A stretch of 39,520 nt of DNA from Alphaproteobacteria bacterium (GTDB lineage: Bacteria > Pseudomonadota > Alphaproteobacteria > GCA-2731375), in contig JAPYPT010000009.1 of the NCBI GenBank assembly GCA_029937535.1, forward strand, positions 1 to 39,520. The letters are read 5' to 3'. How positions within the stretch are numbered: position 1 is the first letter of the stretch; every line of letters begins with the position of its first letter. Below are positions 1 to 9,025 of the stretch, one piece after another. Below the pieces are notes generated by a model. It was not told the DNA's origin. It was given only the letters and a program-made list of their open reading frames with translations, and did no database searches. The position numbers were made by a program, and so were the translations under genes.

Positions 1-2
1 AC

Positions 3-476
3 GATATCCAGCGCCGCTACCGCGCCCTGGTCTGGGGCCGGATGCGCCAGGCCAAGGGCCGGATCGAGGGCAATATCGGCCGCGACCCCAACAACCGCAA
101 AAAAATGGCCGTGGTGAACAAAGGCGGCAAGGCCGCCGTCACGCACTTTAGCCAAGTCCAGGCCTTTGGCGAAACCGCCACCCTGGTCGATTGCCGTCTG
201 GAGACCGGGCGCACCCATCAGATCAGGGTGCACCTGGCCTCGCGCGGCCATCCGGTGCTGGGGGACCCCCTCTATAGCCGCGCCCGGCGCGGCCGGACGG
301 CGGATCTGGACGAGGCCCTGCGCACCGCGATCGCCGGTTTTAAGCGCCAGGCACTGCATGCCGCTGAATTGGGCTTCCGCCATCCCGTCGATGGCCGGGA
401 CTTGAATTTCCAGTCCGAGCCCCCACATGATATGCAGGCATTGTTGGGGCATCTGAAACGTCTGATGAGCGGCTGA
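3..476 (+). CDS. RluA-family 23S rRNA pseudouridine synthase, 3' part
   Basis: The gene runs in from the left edge, so only the C-terminal 157 residues are present and no start codon is visible. RluA/RluC/RluD enzymes isomerise specific uridines of 23S rRNA in the cytoplasm. The retained part carries the family's C-terminal motifs: ETGRTHQIRVHLASRGHPVLGD, in which the Arg-Thr-His-Gln-Ile-Arg segment lines the active site, followed by the GDPLY strand and the terminal Leu-Asn-Phe/Pro segment. The catalytic Asp motif (HRLD) lies outside the window. The closest known type appears to be RluD, but the missing N-terminus (S4 domain) prevents a firm choice between RluC and RluD. In many alphaproteobacteria an RluD-like gene stands just upstream of rpoH, which fits the next gene here. 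Confidence 0.9.
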   Translation, partial: DIQRRYRALVWGRMRQAKGRIEGNIGRDPNNRKKMAVVNKGGKAAVTHFSQVQAFGETATLVDCRLETGRTHQIRVHLASRGHPVLGDPLYSRARRGRTADLDEALRTAIAGFKRQALHAAELGFRHPVDGRDLNFQSEPPHDMQALLGHLKRLMSG

Positions 477-548
477 AAATCGACTGATTGTGTCAGCGGC
501 GGCGTCTTCGGCCGGCACGGAGGGGTTAGGTCTTTCGACCGGATTTTC

Positions 549-577
549 TTGACATAATCGTTATATTTCAGTAACAT
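549..577 (+). promoter_or_regulatory. Candidate sigma-70 promoter of rpoH
   Basis: TTGACA at 549-554 is a perfect -35 hexamer. It is followed by a 17-base spacer and TAACAT at 572-577, which matches the -10 consensus at four of six positions. It lies in the gap between the pseudouridine synthase and rpoH, about 65 to 75 bases upstream of the possible rpoH starts. The hexamers and spacing are read directly; promoter activity is inferred. Confidence 0.6.
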
Positions 578-622
578 AGCGGCCTGTAGTCCTTCAGACC
601 GGGAACCATAAACATAAGCAAG

Positions 623-641
623 GCGCCGGGATATTTGGCGC
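623..641 (+). promoter_or_regulatory. Hairpin in rpoH leader, abutting the start codon
   Basis: GCGCCGGG (623-630) can pair with TTTGGCGC (634-641) around a three-base loop ATA. This gives five G-C pairs followed by three G-U wobbles. The helix ends immediately before the ATG at 642 and begins within the only AAGG-like ribosome binding sequence (620-623) for that start. Leader structures that control rpoH translation are known in other proteobacteria; a role here is only inferred. Confidence 0.35.
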
Positions 642-1748
642 ATGGGTGGAGCCATGGTAGCGAGCAAAGCAAAGGCGAAAAGCACGAAATCCGGCGTCAA
701 GTCGGGCGTCAAATCCAGCGTTAAATCCGGGGCTAAATCGAGCGCTGGCGCCGACGCCAAGATGTCTGCAAAGAAGTCCGCCAAGACGTCGGCCAAGACG
801 TCGGCCAAGACGTCGGCCCGTGATGGGGAAGCAGGCGTGATCGCCAAGGAACGCCCGGCGAAGCGGGACAACGGTCTCGGTTTGCCGCCCGCACCGACGC
901 CGGAGGCGAGCCTTTCGCGCTATCTGCAGGAAATCCGCAAATATCCCATGTTGCCCCATGAAGAAGAATACATGCTGGCCCAGGCCTGGCGGGAACATGA
1001 TGACCGGGAAGCAGCGCACAAAATGGTCACCTCCCATTTGCGTTTGGTGGCCAAGATCGCCATGGGCTATCGCGGCTATGGCCTGCCGGTGGCGGAATTG
1101 ATCGCCGAGGGCAACATTGGTTTGATGCAGGCCGTCAAGCGGTTCGAGCCGGAGCGCGGCTTCCGACTGGCTACCTACGCCATGTGGTGGATCCGGGCCA
1201 ATATTCAGGAATACGTTCTGCGCTCCTGGTCCCTGGTTAAGATCGGCACCACGGCGGCGCAAAAGAAGCTGTTCTTTAAATTGCGCAAACTGAAGGGCCA
1301 GATCCAGGCCATCGATGAAGGTGACATGAAACCCGATCAGGTGGAAAAGATCGCCACCGCCCTGAATGTGCCGGAACGGGACGTGGTTTCCATGAACCGC
1401 AGGCTGGCTGCTCCGGACAATTCCTTGAACGCGCCCTTGCGGGCGGAGGGCGAGGGCGAATGGCAGGATTGGCTGGTCGATGACAGCGTCGATCAGGAGA
1501 CCGAATTGGCGGAATCGGAAGAGCTGAGCCAGCGCCGCGGGTTATTGTTGGGCGCCATGGAAAACCTTAACGACCGTGAAAAACACATCATCACCGAGCG
1601 GCGCCTGACGGACGACCCGAAAACCCTGGAAGAGCTTTCCAAGGATTTCAATATCAGCCGTGAGCGGGTACGCCAGATCGAAGTCCGCGCCTTCGAAAAA
1701 CTGCAAAAAGCCATCCGCCGCGAAGCATCGGAACAACGGCTGATCTAG
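642..1748 (+). CDS. rpoH: RNA polymerase sigma-32 factor RpoH with lysine-rich N-terminal extension
   Basis: This is the heat-shock sigma factor, which directs RNA polymerase to chaperone and protease promoters. The 368-residue product has a canonical core from about residue 88: region 1.2/2 (LSRYLQEIRKYPMLPHEEE, then the LRLVAKIA, GNIGLMQAV and ATYAMWWIRA segments), the RpoH-specific box QKKLFFKLR at 207-215, and a region 4 helix-turn-helix near 325-355 (ISRERVRQIEVRAFEKL). The first 60 or so residues are unusual for the family: a low-complexity Lys/Ser/Ala/Thr tract of four-residue periods (KSGV, KSSV, KTSA). The start is uncertain. ATG 642 follows a hairpin, ATG 654 has GGTGGA only three bases upstream, and ATG 762 has no clear ribosome site; all would keep at least part of the tract. 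It converges with the UMF1 gene, with seven bases between the stops. Confidence 0.95.
   Translation: MGGAMVASKAKAKSTKSGVKSGVKSSVKSGAKSSAGADAKMSAKKSAKTSAKTSAKTSARDGEAGVIAKERPAKRDNGLGLPPAPTPEASLSRYLQEIRKYPMLPHEEEYMLAQAWREHDDREAAHKMVTSHLRLVAKIAMGYRGYGLPVAELIAEGNIGLMQAVKRFEPERGFRLATYAMWWIRANIQEYVLRSWSLVKIGTTAAQKKLFFKLRKLKGQIQAIDEGDMKPDQVEKIATALNVPERDVVSMNRRLAAPDNSLNAPLRAEGEGEWQDWLVDDSVDQETELAESEELSQRRGLLLGAMENLNDREKHIITERRLTDDPKTLEELSKDFNISRERVRQIEVRAFEKLQKAIRREASEQRLI
783..818 (+). repeat. Three perfect 12-bp tandem repeats inside rpoH
   Basis: The unit AAGACGTCGGCC occurs three times in a row (783-794, 795-806, 807-818) and encodes KTSA each time. Together with the more diverged KSGV-type units at about 696-750 it builds the basic low-complexity head of RpoH. 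Unit length is a multiple of three, so copy number can change without breaking the frame. Confidence 0.9.
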
Positions 1749-1755
1749 CAGGTTT

Positions 1756-3177
1756 TTATGACGCGGTTTCGGCGCGTTCCTCGCGGACCGGCAGCATCAA
1801 AAGCAGGCCAAGGGTCAGGAATACCAATATGACGGCGATGCCGGCCCGCTGGCTCTGGACGGCGCCGGTAACCCAGGCGACCGCGAAGGGCGCGATAAAG
1901 GCCGTGGCCTTACCGCTCAGGGCGTAGAGCCCGTAAAACTCGCCAATCTTCTCCACCGGCGCCAGACGGGACAGCATGGTGCGGGACGCGGCCTGGGCCG
2001 GGCCGCCGAAGACGCCGATCATGATACCGAATAGTAGGAAAATCTGTTCGGCGAGGGTGGTGAACATACCGTCCCCCGGCGTTGGTTGTGCGTAGTGGAT
2101 GAAGAACAGGATGGTATCCCTGCGGTCCGGGCCGCCCAGCCCCTCGACCGCGATCGAGACGATCCCCAATGTGGCCACGATCAAGCCGATCACGGCAAAT
2201 ATAATGGTCTTTTTGGAGCCGATCCGGTCATCCAGCCAGCCGCCAATGACCGCGCCCACGGCGGCAAATATGGTCAATATGATGCCGAATATTCCCAGAT
2301 TGGTGGTGGTCCAGCCAAAACTGCCCGCTGCATAAATGCCGCCAAAGGCGAAGACGGCGGACAGACCATCGAAATAAATCATCCGGGCAATCAGGAACAG
2401 CATAACATTGCGGTAGTGACGCACCTCACGCAGCGTGGCCATGAGTTGACGGAGGCCCAGGCGCACAGCCTGCCGCCGGCCGAGACCGCTGGGCGGGGCA
2501 TCGGGCGTAAACAACAACAGGGGCAATATGAAAATCACCATCCAGATGGCCGAAAATGGCCCGACCATGCGGTCGTGTTCATGGCTGGCCTTGTCCAGCC
2601 CGAACAGGGGCACTTCCGGCAGACTAAAACCGCCCAGGATAAATCCGAGGGAGATCAGGCCGCCCAAATATCCCAAGGCCCAGGCCCGCCCGGACAGACG
2701 CCCAAGGCGCGCCCGGCTGGCCAGGCCGGGCAGCATGGCATTGTTGAACACGGTGGCGAATTCGGCGCCCAGGCTGGCCAGGACCACGAGGCCCAGGATC
2801 AATATCAAATCGCGGTCGGCGGCGCCGGGCATGGCCAGCCACAAACCGGCGCAGGCCAGGGCGCTAAGGGCTTGAAACAGCACGATCCAGGGTTTGCGCG
2901 GGCCGGCCGCATCGGCAATGGCGCCCATCACCGGGCTTAGCAGCGCAATGCACAGCCCGGCAATCGCCTGGCCATAGCCCCATAATTCCTGGCCCCGAAT
3001 GGCATCGCCAACCACATGGGAGGTGAAGTAGGGCGCGAAGATAAACGTGGTGACCAGGGTGAAATAGGGCTGGTTGGCCCAATCGAACAAAGCCCAGCTA
3101 AACTGTCCCAGACGTGGCGCCGGCGCCCCACCGGTGATGGTCAGGCCGCTCTCGCCGTCAAGGTCCCTGCTCGCCAT
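1756..3177 (-). CDS. UMF1-type (Atg22-like) major facilitator transporter
   Basis: The 473-residue protein is an inner-membrane major facilitator permease with about 12 hydrophobic segments. The N-terminal signature FSWALFDWANQPYFTLVTT is typical of the UMF1/Atg22-like family (yeast Atg22 exports amino acids from the vacuole; bacterial substrates are mostly unknown). Further family marks are the VMGAIADAAGPRKPWI loop after the second helix and the GGWLDDRIGSKKT loop in the second half. The start at 3177 has GGGGGTGAG just upstream. It is a single gene, convergent with rpoH and following the glutamate dehydrogenase gene on the same strand with a 29-base gap. Substrate cannot be told from the sequence. 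Confidence 0.85.
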   Translation of the reverse strand: MASRDLDGESGLTITGGAPAPRLGQFSWALFDWANQPYFTLVTTFIFAPYFTSHVVGDAIRGQELWGYGQAIAGLCIALLSPVMGAIADAAGPRKPWIVLFQALSALACAGLWLAMPGAADRDLILILGLVVLASLGAEFATVFNNAMLPGLASRARLGRLSGRAWALGYLGGLISLGFILGGFSLPEVPLFGLDKASHEHDRMVGPFSAIWMVIFILPLLLFTPDAPPSGLGRRQAVRLGLRQLMATLREVRHYRNVMLFLIARMIYFDGLSAVFAFGGIYAAGSFGWTTTNLGIFGIILTIFAAVGAVIGGWLDDRIGSKKTIIFAVIGLIVATLGIVSIAVEGLGGPDRRDTILFFIHYAQPTPGDGMFTTLAEQIFLLFGIMIGVFGGPAQAASRTMLSRLAPVEKIGEFYGLYALSGKATAFIAPFAVAWVTGAVQSQRAGIAVILVFLTLGLLLMLPVREERAETAS

Positions 3178-3206
3178 TCGCTCACCCCCAATAGGAAGGG
3201 CCGAGT

Positions 3207-6200
3207 TTAGCCGATAATCAGGCGGCGCATATAGCGGTTTGCCAGGGCTAGTTTGGCGATGTTCATGCCGCCGGCCTCGAACTCCGCCAACATGGCGTCG
3301 CTGCGCGCGATACCCGCCTTGTTGGCATTACACCAACCCGACACGGCTTCGGCCCCACCGGCGCCATTGGCCTGGCTCAATGCCACCGAGGTCAGGGCCC
3401 GCTGCTGGTCCCGCAGATCCTCGACGACGGAGGTGATGGCCTGATGTTGCCAGTGATCCTCGGCCTCCAAATCCTCCGCCGCCGCGCACAGGCGGTCGAG
3501 GCCGAGGCGCGCGCCAAGAGCAAAATGCGCGCGGGCGACTTCCTCCACCGGGCGGCCGCTTTCGGCAGCTACTTGAACGATGTCGCAGGCGGCGGTCAGC
3601 GTCTCCAGCCCAACCACCCGGCGCGCCAGGTCTTCATCCACGCCCTGTTTCACAAGTGCGGCCACGCCGCGGGTCAGCTTCTTTTCCTCGCGGCTTCCGA
3701 CAACCTTGTCCAACTGCGCCACCAGACCGGCGACACCGGGCGCGAAAGTGGTAACCGTCGTGTTGATCTTCAAGGGCTGCCCGACATTTTGCAGAAACCA
3801 TAAGGTCATGCGGCGCAGAAATTCGGCGCTGGCAAGGACCATCCCCGTCTGAACGGCAGTCGCGACCTTATTATCCAGGGCATCAACATCATTCCACAGC
3901 GCGGGCATGGCAAAGAGGTCTCGGGCGGCGGCATAACAGCGCGCAATGGCTTCAATGGATGCGCCCGTCTCGGCCATGACATCGTGGACGAAGGTAATGC
4001 CAAGGCGATTGACGATAGAGTTCGCCGTCACCGTGGCAATGATCTCGCGCCGCAGACGGTGTTGCAATATGGCCGGGTTATGGTGCCGGCGCAAAGGCCG
4101 GGGGAAGTATTTCACCAGGTCGGGCAAAAGGCCCTTGGAATTGGCGAGATCGCTTGCCAATAATATTTCGTACAACTCCATCTTGGCATAGGACAACAGT
4201 ACCGATAGCTCGGGGCGGGTCAATCCTTCGCCCTCGGCCAGACGGGCTGCCACGGTCTCGTCGTCGGGCAGGTATTCCACTTCGCGGTTCAACTGATCAG
4301 CCCGTTCCAGATTGCGCATATATCGGGCGTGGGATTCCAACAGGGCCGGGGCGCGTTGTTCCAACACGCTCAGGGCCTGGGTCTGGAGGTAATTGTCCCG
4401 CAGCACAAGTTCGCCAACCTCGTCCGTCATTTCGACCAAAAGGCGGTCACGCTGCTTTTCCGTCATCTCGCCATCGGCGACCACCGCATCGATCAGGGCC
4501 TTGATGTTGACCTCATGATCCGAACAATCAACACCAGCCGAATTGTCGATGGCGTCGGTGTTCAGACGGACGCCCCCGCGCGCCATCTCCAGGCGGCCCA
4601 ATTGGGTGATGCCAAGGTTGCCGCCTTCGCCAATCACCTTGCAGTTGACCTCGGCACCGTTGACCCGCACCCCATCGTTGGCCCGATCCCCCACATCCTG
4701 ATGGCTTTCCCCCACCGCCTTGATATAGGTGCCGATGCCGCCGAACCACAGCAGATCCGCCCGTGCCCCCAGCAGGGCATGGATCAATTCGTTCGGGGTC
4801 ACGGACGCGGCCTCCAGCCCGGTCAGGCGTTGCATCTCGGCGCTCAACTCAATCGCCTTGGCCTTGCGGTCAAAAACCCCGCCGCCCGTGCTGATCAGTT
4901 CTGCGTCATAATCTTCCCAGGAAGAACGCGGCAAGGCGAATAGACGGCTGCGTTCGTCCCAGCTTTTGCCGGCATCGGGATTGGGATCGATAAAGATATT
5001 GCGGTGATCGAAGGCGGCCAGCAAACGGATATGCTTGGACAGCAACATGCCGTTGCCGAATACATCGCCCGACATATCGCCGCAGCCGATGACGGTAAAT
5101 TCCTCCGCCTGGATATCCTGGCCGATTTCCCGGAAATGCCGCTTGACGGATTCCCAAGCCCCCCGGGCGGTGATCCCCATGACCTTGTGATCATAACCCT
5201 TGGCGCCGCCCGAGGCGAAGGCATCGCCCAGCCAGAAGCCATAGTCGATGGCCACGCCATTGGCGATATCGGAGAATGTCGCCGTGCCCTTGTCGGCGGC
5301 GACCACCAGGTAGGGGTCGTCGTCGTCATAGCGCACCACCTGGGGTGGCGAGATCACGTCCTCTCCAGCCAGATTATCGGTCAGATCCAACAGGCCGCGG
5401 ATAAAAATCTTGTAGCATTCGATGGCCTCTTCCTGGGCCGCCTCGCGGCTCAAACTGGGCGCCAGCCGTTTGGGCACGAAGCCGCCTTTCGAGCCGACGG
5501 GCACGATGACCGCATTCTTACCATCTGCGCCTTCATCAGGCCCAGCACCTCGGTCCGGAAATCCTCGCGCCGGTCCGACCAGCGCAGGCCGCCGCGCGCG
5601 ACCTTGCCGCCGCGCAGGTGAACGCCTTCGACACGGGGTGAATAGACGAAGATCTCGCGGAAGGGCCGGGGCAGGGGCAATTCATCAACCGCCCGGCTGT
5701 CGTATTTGATGGCGAGGTATGGTTTTGGCGCGCCATCCTCCGTCGTCTGAAAATGATTGGTTCGCAAGGCGGCATGCACCAGGTTGCGGAACCGGCGCAA
5801 AATCCGGTCATCATCCAAGCTCTCCACCGCCTCGAGGCGGGCGCCGATGGCGTGATCCAGTTGCCCGACCCGTCCATCCCGGCCGTCGCCCAGGTCCGGA
5901 TCAAACCGGGCCTGGAACAGCTCGGCGATCATCTGGACAATTCCATGATTGCGGGCCAGGGTATCTTCCATATAAGCCTGACCGTAGGGGATGCCGGTCT
6001 GACGCAGGTATTTGCAAAGACTGCGTAATATCACGACCTGGCGCCATTCCAGTCCGGCTTTCAAGACCAGGCGGTTGAAGCCGTCATCTTCCATGTCGCC
6101 GCTCAAAACCCGCTTGAAGGCTTCTTCAAAATTGACCTTGACCGCGCCCGGATCGATTGCCTCGCCCGCTGCTTCTTCCAACAGGAAATCTTGAATCCAA

Positions 6201-8050
6201 ACCGTGGCCTCACCCTTCAAGGTGATCTGGTACATCTCGTCGCCGATCACACGCAAGCCCATGTTTTCCATCATGGGAATGCAGTCGGACAGCGGCAGGG
6301 CCGCGCCGGGATGATAGATCTTGAAGCGCACGGCGCGGTCGCCGTCATCGATCATGCGATAGAGATGCAAACCCACATGGGCGCCGCTGGTCAGGCCTTC
6401 AATACCTTCGATATCGCGCAGGGCAACCTCGGCATTGAAACGTTCCCGATAGGAGGTGGGGAAGGCATCGCCAAAGCGCGCGGCCAGGTGGTTGGCGGCC
6501 TCTTCGCCCCGCTGATCCACCAGCGCGTCGTAGAAATCATCCCGCCAATCGCGGGCGGCCGCGATCAGGCGCGCCTCGACCTCGCCAAAATCCAAATCTT
6601 CCGGCACCCCACCTTCATCAATGCCGATAATACAATGCAGCCGCGCCAGGGGGCTCTGGCTGACCTCGGTATAGTAGTTGGACAGCCGGCCGTTGACCGC
6701 CTGGCACAACAGCTCGGTGAAACGCTCGCGCAATTCGGTATTCAACCGCTCTCGCGGTATATAGACCAGCACCGTGAAATAGCGGTCAAAGGTGTCCCGG
6801 CGGACAAACAGGCGAATGCGGGGGCGTTCCTGCAGGGCCAGAATACCGGCGGCGATCCTGGTCAGGGTCTCCACATCGATTTGCCACAATTCGTCCCTGG
6901 GATAGGTTTCCAGAATATGGGTGAAGGCCTTGCCGTCATGGCTGCCGGGCTCCAACCCTGCATGTTCGAGGGATAAGGCCAGCTTGCGCCGCAGCAGCGG
7001 TATATCACGCGGCGAGCGGTTGAAAGCCGACGACGTGAACAACCCGACAAAGCGCCGCTCGCCCACCACTGCGCCGTGGCCGTCATAAAGCTTGATGCCG
7101 ATGTAATCCATATGTACGGGGCGGTGCACGGTGCCGCGCACGCCGGTCTTGGTGACCAGTAAAATTTCCTCCCGCTCGGCAAATCGTTTGGCCATCAGCA
7201 CCGCCGCGATCAGACCGACACCGTCCGGGCGGGTCAACACATGGCGGGTTTCGTCGCGGAACAGGCCAAGCGAGCTGCCGGTCACGATGCTCAGCGCATC
7301 GTCGCCAAGATCGCCGCCGTAGCTATAATCCTGGCAGCCCAGCAAGGTGAAATGGTTGTCTCGCAGCCATGTCAGGAAGGCTTGGGATTCGGCAACTTCC
7401 TCTTCGCTTTGGGAGAAAACGCCGGTCTGCATCTGCTCGATGGCATTGTCCAATTGGCCTTGCATGGCCGGCCAATCCGTCACGGCAACCCTGACATCGG
7501 CCAATACGCCGCGCAGATCAGCGGCGATCTTGTCCAACACCGCCCCATCGCTTTGCGCGGCAATCTGGATGTGCATGACCGCTTCGCCGATGCCCACCTT
7601 GCCGTTGGGCACGGCCGGCAACAGCTCTTCCCGCCGGCCCTGATCGTCCCGGCGCACGCGGATCACCGGGTGGATCGCCAGATGCACCTGGCGATCCCAT
7701 TGATTTAGATTGCCGGTGATGGAATCCACCAGGAACGGCATGTCATCGGTGACGATTTCCACAATGGTGTGAGATGCCTTCCAACCGTGTTCTTCGGTTC
7801 GCGGATTGTAGATCCATAGTTTGGTTTCGCCAGGATCCCGTTGGCTGGCAAACTTCCAGAGCGAGAGGGCGGCGCCATAGAGATTTTCGGGCGCCAGGGC
7901 GTGGACATCTTCAGGCGACACGCGGGCATAGAATTGTTCAAGGAAAGCCTTGATATCGACGCCTTCGGCCTGACTGAACCGCTCTCCCAATATTTGGGTC
8001 ACTTGTTCCAGACGGCTGTTTTTTTGGTCTCTAATTTTAGTGTCAGGCAT
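3207..8050 (-). pseudogene. NAD-specific glutamate dehydrogenase (large, ~180 kDa type), frameshifted
   Basis: The large NAD-dependent glutamate dehydrogenase deaminates glutamate to 2-oxoglutarate and ammonia, usually in glutamate or arginine catabolism. The coding sequence is split into an N-terminal frame (8050 to 5450) and a C-terminal frame (5504 down to 3207) that overlap. One base is missing near 5517-5521: the catalytic segment reads RTEVLGLMKAQMV and then leaves the frame, while the other frame resumes with VPVGSKGGFVPKRL, exactly where one continuous segment is expected. Restoring one A/T pair gives a 1,614-residue protein, the normal length for the family. The start was set at ATG 8050, which has GAGAGG eight bases upstream, rather than at the TTG at 8077. 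Everything else looks intact, so this is either a very recent mutation or a sequencing error in a short T run. Start and stop of the whole reading are reliable; whether the gene is functional is not. Confidence 0.88.
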
Positions 8051-8173
8051 GGCCCAGCCTCTCGAAAATTCCGCCAATCGGAACCTAGTTTCAATCCAGC
8101 CAGAATAAATGGCATGAAACTAGAAATGGGGTGTATTCGCGTTGAGACAACGGCGACAAAATGTCCCAATACA

Positions 8174-8197
8174 CAATATTCAGATGGCAGAATATTG
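8174..8197. promoter_or_regulatory. Perfect 8-bp inverted repeat upstream of glutamate dehydrogenase
   Basis: CAATATTC (8174-8181), an eight-base spacer, then GAATATTG (8190-8197). It sits about 125 bases upstream of the dehydrogenase start in an AT-rich promoter region. It has the form of a dimeric regulator site. It is not followed by a T run on either strand, so it is unlikely to be a terminator. Regulator unknown. Confidence 0.45.
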
Positions 8198-8237
8198 CAC
8201 AAAGGTTTCCAATTAGTTGTAGTCGGGGGACCTGGGT

Positions 8238-8272
8238 TTTGAATATTTCAAAGCCGGCAGTTATGAGCCGGC
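8238..8272 (-). terminator. Candidate terminator of the radical SAM-methyltransferase cluster
   Basis: On the minus strand GCCGGC (8272-8267), an eight-base loop TCATAACT and GCCGGC (8258-8253) form a GC-rich stem followed by TTTGAAATATT. The stop codon TAA of the methyltransferase-like gene lies inside the loop. A second small dyad, TTTGAA-tat-TTCAAA (8238-8252), follows directly. The short T run makes this a moderate rather than a strong intrinsic terminator. Confidence 0.45.
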
Positions 8273-8998
8273 GGCGGTTTGTTGCGCCTCCGCCCGAACA
8301 TCGACTTTATCGTCATCGTAGTCGATTGGGATCTGGAACGGCGCCGGCGAGGTCCGGCGCAGCACGATATTGACAGCCGTATCCATGGCCTCGATTTGCG
8401 GTAGGCCATGATCGAACAGGACCTGGGGCACCACATGGCTGCCCGGTCCCTGATCAAATCGCAGGTGGACGATTTCGTAATGATTGGCGGTCAGCAAACG
8501 CTCGAAGAACTTCACATCGTATTTGAAAAAGCCGTGGTAGTGAAAATCCGACATGGGCAGGTTATGCCACATGATGCCGCCATCGGGACTGGCCAGGTCG
8601 TGAATAACCTCGAAACAATTGAGCTGGTTCAGGATATGCTCGGTGGTGCCGAAATTTTGCACCAGATGGGCGGTGCCCTTCAGATGCTTTGGTACCCGGT
8701 CGCGGTTCAGATCGAAGATGACGTTGTTTTCGCCTTCATAGATATCAAGGGCAAGGTAATCGAAACCCAGCAGCTCAAATATGGGGCCGCTGTAGCGGAA
8801 TTTGGTAAAATCCGCGATGGTCAGATTCTTGAATGTTTCCTCCGTTAGAAATTCGGCAAGTACATCCCGTAGTTTGAAAATGTCGATGCCGCCATTGAAT
8901 TCCTGGGCGCCCAGGTCAACAAGACGTGAGTTTTTCGGCACCAGTCCCTGTTCCACAAGCGAGCGCGCGAAAGATACATTCTCGATATTTGTCCCCAT
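8261..8998 (-). CDS. SAM-dependent methyltransferase-like protein
   Basis: The 245-residue soluble protein has an N-terminal segment LVDLGAQEFNGG (26-37) that fits motif I of class I methyltransferases, an acidic residue at the end of the next strand (YLALDIYEGENN), and then NFGTTEHILNQLNCFEVIHDL followed by GGIMWHNLPMSDFHYHGFFKYD, which resembles the post-motif region of methyltransferases acting in glycan or secondary metabolism. No signal peptide or membrane segment is present. The gene starts 27 bases after the stop of the downstream radical SAM-sulfotransferase paralogue on the same strand, with AAGGGAG about 12 bases before its ATG, so the three probably form one unit. Substrate unknown; the methyltransferase call rests on motif I and overall layout. 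Confidence 0.55.
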   Translation of the reverse strand: MGTNIENVSFARSLVEQGLVPKNSRLVDLGAQEFNGGIDIFKLRDVLAEFLTEETFKNLTIADFTKFRYSGPIFELLGFDYLALDIYEGENNVIFDLNRDRVPKHLKGTAHLVQNFGTTEHILNQLNCFEVIHDLASPDGGIMWHNLPMSDFHYHGFFKYDVKFFERLLTANHYEIVHLRFDQGPGSHVVPQVLFDHGLPQIEAMDTAVNIVLRRTSPAPFQIPIDYDDDKVDVRAEAQQTAAGS

Positions 8999-9025
8999 AA
9001 CGTCTGAATTCTCCCTTGGCGCCGT

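Noticed and set aside
5450-5504. Programmed frameshifting in glutamate dehydrogenase
   Set aside because: No slippery heptamer or downstream pseudoknot was seen, and the family is not known to use frameshifting; a plain one-base loss explains it.
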